Of a stretch of DNA of 21,948 nt, positions 15,764 through 21,948 are shown one piece after another; the first letter of the stretch is position 1; each line of letters opens with the position of its first letter. The notes under the pieces are model-generated. The model was not told where the DNA came from. It did no database searches and saw nothing but the letters and a program-made list of their open reading frames with translations. This DNA is from a bacterium TMED144 (GTDB lineage: Bacteria; Fidelibacterota; Marinisomatia; Marinisomatales; TCS55): positions 14,399 to 36,346 of the forward strand of contig NHGT02000002.1 of assembly GCA_002170005.2 (NCBI GenBank). Reading direction: 5' to 3'. The position numbers were made by a program, and so were the translations under genes.

Positions 15764-18580
15764 TTGAAGAACAAAATAATAATCAAAGGTGCTAAGCAGC
15801 ACAATCTCAAGAATATTGACATTGAGATAGAAAGAAATAAGCTTGTAGTCATTACAGGCTTATCAGGATCAGGTAAATCTTCATTAGCATTCGATACGCT
15901 TTATGCTGAGGGACAGAGAAGATATGTTGAGTCTCTCTCTTCTTATGCTAGACAATTTTTAGGATTAATGGAAAAGCCTGAAGTTGATTATATTGAAGGA
16001 TTATCACCAGCCATTTCTATTGAACAAAAATCTGCCTCAAGAAATCCAAGATCAACAGTAGGAACAGTTACAGAAATTCACGACTATTTTAGATTACTTT
16101 TTGCTCACATAGGAAAACCTCACTGTTGGGTTTGCGATCGTTTGATTCAAAAGCAAACTGTGCAACAAATTGTTGATTCAGTCATGAAAATTGAGAAAAA
16201 AACTAAAATTATTGTTCTAGCTCCATTAGTGAAAGGCAGAAAGGGTGAACATAAAAAAATCTTTGAAAACATTAAAAAAGATGGATTTATAAGAGCAAGG
16301 ATTGATGGTAAAGTTCATGATATAAATCAAAATATAAATTTAGAAAAAAATAAAAAGCATACCATTGAAGTAGTGATTGACAGATTGTTAGTTGAAGACT
16401 CACAATCTGATAGATTGACTGAATCAATTGAGCTAGCACTTAAAATTAGCTCAGGAATAGTTGTTATTAACGAACTACCAGACAAAGATCATCTATTTAG
16501 CGAGCATTTTGCATGCACGCATTGTGAAATATCAATGGAAGAACTATCCCCTAGGATGTTTTCTTTTAATTCTCCTTATGGAGCGTGTCAGCATTGTGAC
16601 GGATTGGGGTCTAATATGGAGATTGATCCTGAATTATTGGTACCAGATAAAACTAAATCCTTGATACAGGGTGCGATTATTCCTCTTGGCGAACAGCCCA
16701 GAGGTAATTGGTATGGCAACATGCTAAGAAGCTTATCAGAACATTACGGATTTAACTTTACTACGCCTTGGTATAAGCTTGATAGAAATGTCAAAGAAAT
16801 ACTTTTGTATGGGACTGGAAATAAAAAATTAGAGATGCAATATTCTTCTGAGCGCTGGTCAGGAACCTATACTGGCGGATGGGAAGGAACAGTATCGAAC
16901 CTAATGAGAAGATACAAACAGACAAAATCTAATCACATTAGGGAATGGGTTGAGCAGTTTATGAGAATGATAAAATGCACAAAATGCAATGGTTCCAGAT
17001 TAAAAAAAGAATCACAATCTGTTTTAATAGACAAAAAAAACTTGGGCGAAATATCAGCAATGCCAATTATAAATTTATTAGATAATTTTGAATCAATTAA
17101 ACTATCAAGAACTGATCAGCAAATTAGTAGCCAAATTTTAAAAGAGATAAAAAATAGGCTTAATTTTTTAAAAGATGTTGGGCTTGGCTATTTAACTCTT
17201 GACAGGTCTGCAGCCACACTTTCAGGAGGTGAAGCTCAAAGAATACGTCTCGCGACTCAAATAGGCAGTCAGCTTGTAGGTGTACTTTATATTTTAGACG
17301 AACCTTCCATAGGATTGCATTCTAGAGACAATGAACGCCTTTTAAACTCATTAAAAAAACTAAGGGATATTGGAAATTCTGTGATAGTTGTTGAGCACGA
17401 TAAAGAAACAATGGAGTCTTCCGATCAAATAATCGATATTGGTCCCGGCGCAGGTGTTAATGGAGGGTCTATTGTTTTTTCTGGCCCCCCTAAAGAAATC
17501 AAAAAATCAAAAAATTCAATTACAGGACAATATTTAACTGGAAAGAAAAAAATAGACTCACCTGTAAATAGAAGAAAAGGCAATGGAAAGTATTTACAGC
17601 TTACTGGAGCATCGGGTAATAATTTGAAAAATGTTGACATATCTTTCCCATTGTCAACTTTAGTCGTAGTTACAGGAGTTAGTGGTTCTGGCAAAAGCAC
17701 TCTTATTAATAGCACACTATATCCTTCTCTAGCAAAAAAACTTAACAATAAAAGGTGCTATCCCTTGCAATTTGATGAAATAAAAGGTGCAGAGTATCTA
17801 GATAAAATAATTGAGATTGATCAAAAGCCCATAGGAAGAACTCCAAGATCAAATCCGGCAACATACACTGGTCTATTTACTTTTGTTAGAGAATTATTTA
17901 CCAAGTTACCAGAATCAAAAATTAGAGGCTATAAGCCCGGAAGGTTTTCTTTTAATGTAAAAGGAGGTAGATGCGAGAGCTGCGAAGGAGATGGTATTAT
18001 AAAAATCGAGATGAATTTTTTGCCTGATGTCTACGTTACATGTGAGGTTTGCAAAGGGAATAGATACAATAGAGAAACATTAGAAATTAAATATAAAGGC
18101 AAAAATATAGCAGAAGTGCTTGATATGTCAGTCTCACAAGCCCTGGATTTTTTTGAAAATATTCCCCAAGTTTTTAAAAAATTATTTACATTGAATGAAG
18201 TCGGTCTTGGATATATAAAGCTTGGGCAGCAAGCCACAACTTTATCTGGTGGTGAAGCACAAAGAATTAAGCTTGCATCTGAGCTTTCCAAAATGTCTAG
18301 GGATAAAACTATATATATTCTTGATGAGCCCACAACAGGTCTTCATTTTGAGGATATTAAACTTTTACTTTCTGTACTGCAAAAACTAGTAGATAAAGGC
18401 AATACAGTAATAGTAATTGAACATAACCTTGATGTAATTAAAAATGCAGATTGGATTATTGATTTAGGGCCCGAAGGCGGCAATATGGGAGGTAATATAA
18501 TTTTTTCTGGATGTCCTGAGGATTTAGTTCAATTTAAAGATTCGTACACAGGTATATTTCTAAAGCAAGAATTAATGTAA
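15764..18580 (+). CDS. uvrA: Excinuclease ABC subunit A (UvrA)
   Basis: UvrA is the damage-sensing ABC ATPase of nucleotide excision repair; as a dimer it loads UvrB on lesions. The 938-residue length is standard. It has two ABC modules: Walker A GLSGSGKSS (32-40) and GVSGSGKST (638-646), each with a downstream LSGGEAQR signature and Walker B (ILDEPSIGLHSRD and ILDEPTTGLHFED). Zinc-binding cysteine pairs are intact: CTHC with CQHC in the first half, and CESC with CEVC flanking the FLPDVYVTC segment. An additional CWVC occurs near residue 123. The start is a TTG (15764-15766) giving MKNKIIIKGAKQHNLKNI, the normal UvrA N-terminus. There is no upstream in-frame ATG or GTG in the intergenic region that fits better, and the ribosome-binding site is weak. 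It appears to be a single-gene unit; no SOS box was recognised. Confidence 0.97.
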   Translation: MKNKIIIKGAKQHNLKNIDIEIERNKLVVITGLSGSGKSSLAFDTLYAEGQRRYVESLSSYARQFLGLMEKPEVDYIEGLSPAISIEQKSASRNPRSTVGTVTEIHDYFRLLFAHIGKPHCWVCDRLIQKQTVQQIVDSVMKIEKKTKIIVLAPLVKGRKGEHKKIFENIKKDGFIRARIDGKVHDINQNINLEKNKKHTIEVVIDRLLVEDSQSDRLTESIELALKISSGIVVINELPDKDHLFSEHFACTHCEISMEELSPRMFSFNSPYGACQHCDGLGSNMEIDPELLVPDKTKSLIQGAIIPLGEQPRGNWYGNMLRSLSEHYGFNFTTPWYKLDRNVKEILLYGTGNKKLEMQYSSERWSGTYTGGWEGTVSNLMRRYKQTKSNHIREWVEQFMRMIKCTKCNGSRLKKESQSVLIDKKNLGEISAMPIINLLDNFESIKLSRTDQQISSQILKEIKNRLNFLKDVGLGYLTLDRSAATLSGGEAQRIRLATQIGSQLVGVLYILDEPSIGLHSRDNERLLNSLKKLRDIGNSVIVVEHDKETMESSDQIIDIGPGAGVNGGSIVFSGPPKEIKKSKNSITGQYLTGKKKIDSPVNRRKGNGKYLQLTGASGNNLKNVDISFPLSTLVVVTGVSGSGKSTLINSTLYPSLAKKLNNKRCYPLQFDEIKGAEYLDKIIEIDQKPIGRTPRSNPATYTGLFTFVRELFTKLPESKIRGYKPGRFSFNVKGGRCESCEGDGIIKIEMNFLPDVYVTCEVCKGNRYNRETLEIKYKGKNIAEVLDMSVSQALDFFENIPQVFKKLFTLNEVGLGYIKLGQQATTLSGGEAQRIKLASELSKMSRDKTIYILDEPTTGLHFEDIKLLLSVLQKLVDKGNTVIVIEHNLDVIKNADWIIDLGPEGGNMGGNIIFSGCPEDLVQFKDSYTGIFLKQELM

Positions 18581-18601
18581 AAATCTCTTTATTTACTGCA
18601 T

Positions 18602-18630
18602 TTGACCAAGCTTAATCATTTTTGTATGTT
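18602..18630 (+). promoter_or_regulatory. Candidate sigma-70-type promoter for the ruvB-queA-ispDF operon
   Basis: TTGACC (five of six -35 positions) at 18602-18607 and TATGTT (four of six -10 positions) at 18625-18630 are separated by exactly 17 bases. They lie about 40 bases upstream of the ruvB ATG in the 91-base gap after uvrA. This is the best promoter match I found by eye in the window. Confidence 0.42.
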
Positions 18631-18671
18631 AGAGTACGATTTTTATCTAAATTTTTTTATTTTTATAAACA

Positions 18672-19694
18672 ATGACTGAATTACATATTACAGATCCGAA
18701 ACCTTTTGAAGATGACCTGTTTAATGAAAAATCGCTAAGACCTGTTAAATTAGAAGATTTTATAGGGCAAAATGAATTAGTGGACAGTCTAAGTCTTTAT
18801 ATCAAAGCAGCAAAAAAAAGAAATGAAGCTCTAGATCATGTATTATTGTTTGGTCCTCCTGGTTTAGGTAAAACAACCTTATCTAATATTATTTCTAAAG
18901 AACTAAATGTTGAAATAAAACAGACTTCAGGACCAGTTTTGGAGCGTGCGGGCGATCTTGCCGGTATGCTCACTAGTTTTTCTAGAAAGGATGTTTTTTT
19001 TATAGACGAAATCCATAGAGTTAATTCAGTTGTTGAAGAATATTTATATTCAGCAATGGAAGACTACCAAATAGAAATAATGATAGATAAAGGCCCTAAC
19101 GCGAAGACAGTGCAATTAAATATAGAGCCGTTTACACTTGTTGGGGCCACAACTAAATTAGGCAATCTTACATCACCATTAAGAGACCGTTTTGGCATTG
19201 TGTTGCGTGTTGACTTCTATGAACCTAAAGATTTATTAAAAATAATTCAAAGATCCTCAAAGATATTAGATGTAGAAATTGATAATGATGGGGCTTTAGA
19301 GCTTTCAAAGCGGTCGAGGGGTACTCCAAGAATAGCAAACAGAATCTTAAGAAGAACCAGAGATTATGCTGAAGTAAAAGCTGATGGTAAAATAAATAAA
19401 AAAACCGCTATTGAATCACTGGATAAACTTGGAATAGATAATTTTGGCTTAGACGAAATGGATAGGCTTATTTTAAATACTTTGATTGAACGTTTTGATG
19501 GTGGGCCAGTAGGAGTGAATTCGCTCTCAGTTGCAGTAAGTGAAGACCCTACTACAATTGAAGATGTCTATGAACCATATTTAATAAAACAGGGATTCAT
19601 CCAACGAACTTCAAGAGGAAGAATCGCTAACCAAAGAGCATTTGATTTGCTCGGGAAAAAAATAACAGACAAACAACAAAGGCTATTTAAATGA
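18672..19694 (+). CDS. ruvB: Holliday junction branch migration helicase RuvB
   Basis: RuvB is the AAA+ hexameric motor that, with RuvA, drives branch migration of Holliday junctions. The 340-residue protein has Walker A GPPGLGKT (61-68), Walker B FFIDEIHR with Asp112-Glu113, the sensor-1 region GATTKLGN (158-165), and the arginine-finger region PLRDRFG (169-175). The C-terminal winged helix ends in QRTSRGRIANQRAF. All ATPase residues look intact. The ATG at 18672 has no obvious Shine-Dalgarno, only AT-rich sequence. The gene overlaps queA by four bases (ATGA). A ruvB-queA pairing is common in bacteria. ruvA and ruvC are not in the window. Confidence 0.97.
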   Translation: MTELHITDPKPFEDDLFNEKSLRPVKLEDFIGQNELVDSLSLYIKAAKKRNEALDHVLLFGPPGLGKTTLSNIISKELNVEIKQTSGPVLERAGDLAGMLTSFSRKDVFFIDEIHRVNSVVEEYLYSAMEDYQIEIMIDKGPNAKTVQLNIEPFTLVGATTKLGNLTSPLRDRFGIVLRVDFYEPKDLLKIIQRSSKILDVEIDNDGALELSKRSRGTPRIANRILRRTRDYAEVKADGKINKKTAIESLDKLGIDNFGLDEMDRLILNTLIERFDGGPVGVNSLSVAVSEDPTTIEDVYEPYLIKQGFIQRTSRGRIANQRAFDLLGKKITDKQQRLFK

Positions 19695-20743
19695 TTGAAA
19701 AGAAAAAGAAATGGAAACTGGCAGATTTTGACTATTCATTGCCGGAAAAATATATTGCACAATACCCAACTGAGAAAAGAGATAAATCTAAATTAATGGT
19801 TATCCATAAAGAATCAGGGGAGATTGAACATAAGTTATTCTCTGATTTACCAGATTATTTAAGAAAAAATGATCTTGTAATAACAAACAATACCAAAGTA
19901 TTCCCAGCTAGGCTATATGCTAGCAAAGACAGGACTGATGCCAAGGTCGAAGTATTTTTGTTAAGAGAGCTAGAAAATGATTTATGGGAGGTAATGGTAA
20001 GACCGGCTAGGAAAGTGAGGATTGGCAATAAGTTAATGTTTACTGATAATGTTTTTTGCGATGTTATTGATAATACAATTTCTGGAGGAAGAGTTGTTAG
20101 ATTTGAGTATGATGGTGATGATATATATGATATAATTGACAAAGTCGGCATATCGCCTTTACCTCCTTATATAAAAAGAAAATCAGAGCCTAGCGATAAA
20201 GAAAGATATCAAACTGTATTCGCTGAGCACAGAGGTGCTGTTGCAGCTCCCACTGCTGGCTTACATTTTACAAAAGATTTAATTGATAGTATTGTCAAAA
20301 AAGGCGCAAAAATGGAGCACACAACTCTTCATATTGGCTTGGGGACGTTTCGTCCTGTTCAAGTTGAAGATTTGAATCGCCATCAAATGGATTCTGAATA
20401 TTTTGAAGTTTCGCCTAAAACAGCATTGTCAATAAATGAAACTAAGAAAAAAAGAAGACGTGTTTTTGCTGTTGGCACTTCATCAGTTAGATCGCTTGAG
20501 ACAGTTGCAGTTTCAGGGTTTCAAGTCTCGCCTAAGAGAGGGTGGACAGATAAATTTATTTATCCTCCCTATGATTTTAAAATGGTTGATGCTATGATTA
20601 CTAATTTTCATCAGCCAAAAAGCACACTACTTATGATGGTATCAGCTTTTGCAGATCCTGATCTTATCATGAAGGCTTATAAAGAAGCTAAAAAAAATAA
20701 TTATAGATTTTTGAGCTATGGCGATGCTATGCTTATCATGTAA
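19691..20743 (+). CDS. queA: S-adenosylmethionine:tRNA ribosyltransferase-isomerase QueA
   Basis: QueA transfers and isomerises the ribosyl group of SAM onto preQ1 in tRNA, forming epoxyqueuosine at wobble position 34. The 350-residue length is typical. Signature segments are FDYSLPEKYIAQYP (14-27), NDLVITNNTKVFPARLY, PLPPYIKR, the highly conserved GAVAAPTAGLHFT, HIGLGTFRPV, AVGTSSVRSLE and the C-terminal MITNFHQPKSTLLMMVSAF. No domain is missing. The start ATG overlaps the ruvB stop by four bases (19691-19694), suggesting coupled translation. ispD follows after 15 bases. Presence of queA implies queuosine synthesis or preQ1 salvage in the organism; the other que genes are not in view. Confidence 0.96.
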   Translation: MIEKKKKWKLADFDYSLPEKYIAQYPTEKRDKSKLMVIHKESGEIEHKLFSDLPDYLRKNDLVITNNTKVFPARLYASKDRTDAKVEVFLLRELENDLWEVMVRPARKVRIGNKLMFTDNVFCDVIDNTISGGRVVRFEYDGDDIYDIIDKVGISPLPPYIKRKSEPSDKERYQTVFAEHRGAVAAPTAGLHFTKDLIDSIVKKGAKMEHTTLHIGLGTFRPVQVEDLNRHQMDSEYFEVSPKTALSINETKKKRRRVFAVGTSSVRSLETVAVSGFQVSPKRGWTDKFIYPPYDFKMVDAMITNFHQPKSTLLMMVSAFADPDLIMKAYKEAKKNNYRFLSYGDAMLIM

Positions 20744-20758
20744 AGAAGGAAGAATCTA

Positions 20759-21442
20759 TTGAGTGTAAGTGTTATAATTCCCGCAGCTGGAAAAGGAGAG
20801 CGCTTTGGGGACAAAAAACAATTCTTGCATTTTAACAATAAATCAGTTTTAACGTACGCTATTACTCCATTTGTTTTTTGCAATGAAGTTAACGAGATAA
20901 TTATAGCTGCTTCAAAATATGACACGAAGCAAGTAAATGATTGTCTCAAACTTGCAAATTTTAAAAAAAAAGTTAGTATTGTAGAAGGTGGCCTGCAAAG
21001 ACAAGATTCGGTAAGAAATGCAATCAAACTCTCAAATAAAAAAAATCAAATTATATGCATACATGATTGTGTTAGGCCATTTATTTTTAAGTCTTTAATT
21101 CAGAAAGCAATAAAAAAATGCATTTCGTCTGGTGCTGTTATTGTTGCTGTTCCATCAACAGATACATTAAAAGAAACAAAAGATTTAAGAATAAAAAAAA
21201 CTATTGATAGAGATAAAATTTGGAAAGCTCAAACACCACAAGTCTTCAAAAGATCAATAATCGAGCATGCTCTTTTCGACTTAAAATATGAAAATTTTTT
21301 GTACACAGATGAATCATCTCTTGTTGAACAAGCTGGTTATGATGTTTCAATTGTTGAAGGTTCTCCGCTAAATATTAAAATTACTACAAAAGATGATTGG
21401 CTTTTAGCTAAAGCTATATTCAAGGAAATTAATAATGATTAA
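20759..21442 (+). CDS. ispD: 2-C-methyl-D-erythritol 4-phosphate cytidylyltransferase IspD
   Basis: IspD couples CTP to MEP, the third step of the MEP isoprenoid pathway. The 227-residue protein starts at a TTG (20759-20761), with an AAGGA ribosome-binding site at 20746-20750 and 8-base spacing. The TTG gives the canonical beta strand MSVSVIIPAAGKGERFG, with the nucleotide loop at 9-17 and Lys20 in the KKQF element. Other family motifs are EGGLQRQDSVRNA, VPSTDTLKE, AQTPQVFKRS, TDESSLVE and GSPLNIKITTKDDW. The usual HDAARPF reads HDCVRPF here, keeping the His, Asp and Arg. It overlaps ispF by 8 bases, so the two consecutive-branch enzymes are probably translationally coupled. The substrate-binding core appears intact. 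Confidence 0.94.
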   Translation: MSVSVIIPAAGKGERFGDKKQFLHFNNKSVLTYAITPFVFCNEVNEIIIAASKYDTKQVNDCLKLANFKKKVSIVEGGLQRQDSVRNAIKLSNKKNQIICIHDCVRPFIFKSLIQKAIKKCISSGAVIVAVPSTDTLKETKDLRIKKTIDRDKIWKAQTPQVFKRSIIEHALFDLKYENFLYTDESSLVEQAGYDVSIVEGSPLNIKITTKDDWLLAKAIFKEINND

Positions 21443-21917
21443 AAGTGGAATTGGTTATGATGCTCATCAATTAGGAGAGGGCGAAAGTTTAGTTATTGGT
21501 GGTGTTAAGATTGAAAGTAAGCTTGGATCAATTGGCCACTCTGATGGAGATGTCTTAATTCATGCAATCTTAGATGCAATTTTAGGTGCAACTGCAAGTG
21601 GTGACATAGGATTACTTTTCCCCAGTGAAAACATAAAATACAAAAATTTTCACAGTGGTGATTTTTTAAAAATTGTTAAAAAAGAGATTTTAAATAAAAC
21701 TTTTAAGATACTTCATATTGATTCTGTTGTAATACTCCAAAGCCCGAAACTAAGAGCCTATATTAATCAAATGAGGACCAATATCTCAACTATATTAGAT
21801 TTGAAATTAAATCAAGTATCTATAAAAGCTACTACAACTGACTTTTTAGGTTACATTGGCAGAGGGGAAGGCCTAGCTGCACAATCTATTGTGACAATTG
21901 AAGATAATAGACTATGA
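21435..21917 (+). CDS. ispF: 2-C-methyl-D-erythritol 2,4-cyclodiphosphate synthase IspF
   Basis: IspF cyclises CDP-ME 2-phosphate to MEcPP with release of CMP, acting as a trimer with a Zn site. The 160-residue length is normal. The metal ligands are Asp9 and His11 (GYDAHQL) and His43 (VLIHAILD), corresponding to Asp8, His10 and His42 in E. coli. GHSDGD (34-39), GDIGLLFP and the C-terminal GRGEGLAAQ are present. The segment usually reading TTTEKLGF is TTTDFLGY, so the Glu that helps hold the second cation is an Asp, a conservative change. The gene overlaps ispD by 8 bases and the next gene by 4. Confidence 0.95.
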   Translation: MIKSGIGYDAHQLGEGESLVIGGVKIESKLGSIGHSDGDVLIHAILDAILGATASGDIGLLFPSENIKYKNFHSGDFLKIVKKEILNKTFKILHIDSVVILQSPKLRAYINQMRTNISTILDLKLNQVSIKATTTDFLGYIGRGEGLAAQSIVTIEDNRL

Positions 21918-21948
21918 TATTTAAATCTAATGTCAAAGTAAATATAGG
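21914..21948 (+). CDS. Start of an unidentified gene, cut by the window edge
   Basis: An ATG at 21914-21916 overlaps the ispF stop (ATGA) and opens a frame reading MIFKSNVKVNI to the end of the window without a stop. The 4-base overlap is the same as that of ruvB-queA, which is the only support. Eleven residues are too few to identify a product. Confidence 0.4.
   Translation, partial: MIFKSNVKVNI

Noticed and set aside
17425..18333. Minus-strand frames opposite uvrA
   Set aside because: They are shadows of the highly conserved UvrA coding sequence, with no start signals or domains.
18581..18671. Intrinsic terminator after uvrA
   Set aside because: The T-rich stretches here are not preceded by a GC-rich hairpin; I could not support a terminator.

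Overview
The window is an AT-rich, very compact bacterial chromosome segment with 17 genes: 15 complete, one cut at each edge. No stretch over about 110 bases lacks a gene. I see no rRNA, tRNA, insertion sequence, integrase, CRISPR array or phage gene. Housekeeping genes (thrC, ychF, fabA, algH/yqgE, uvrA, ruvB, queA, ispD, ispF) are mixed with secreted or lipid-anchored beta-propeller proteins carrying VCBS/FG-GAP, ASPIC/UnbV, LVIVD and Ig-like modules. This mix, with low GC and lipoprotein signals, suggests a marine Gram-negative of the Fibrobacterota-Chlorobiota-Bacteroidota neighbourhood, with Candidatus Marinimicrobia (SAR406) my best guess. That placement is inference from gene content, not from a marker-gene tree.

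Layout. 1-468 is the 3' end of a threonine synthase gene. Converging on it with no gap is a lipoprotein gene (469-2592) with a TPR-like N-terminus, seven Ca-binding-type propeller motifs and an ASPIC/UnbV tail. From 2692 to 7995 runs a three-gene plus-strand operon of exported proteins: two tandem paralogues (Ig-like domains plus an LVIVD propeller) and a YncE-like propeller with a Met/His-rich insert resembling copper-binding segments. Converging on that operon, again with no gap, is a minus-strand operon read from about 13820 down to 7996: fabA, ychF, a four-helix membrane protein, and a giant two-module VCBS/ASPIC lipoprotein. Divergent from fabA is an enoyl-ACP-reductase-like SDR gene, and the shared intergenic region holds a perfect 7-7-7 inverted repeat. 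Next come a small TPR lipoprotein and algH/yqgE on the minus strand, then uvrA on the plus strand. The right end is a tightly overlapping plus-strand operon, ruvB-queA-ispD-ispF, whose next gene starts at 21914 and leaves the window.

How the genes relate. FabA and the SDR fit one fatty-acid elongation function and may share an operator. IspD and IspF are two steps of the MEP isoprenoid pathway. RuvB, UvrA and QueA are core repair and tRNA-modification proteins. The most original part is the secreted propeller block at 2692-7995: three exported propeller proteins in one operon, with histidines conserved between the paralogues and a DHSxM copper-protein-like motif in the third. I propose a periplasmic or surface metal-handling or metal-dependent assembly; its function is not established.
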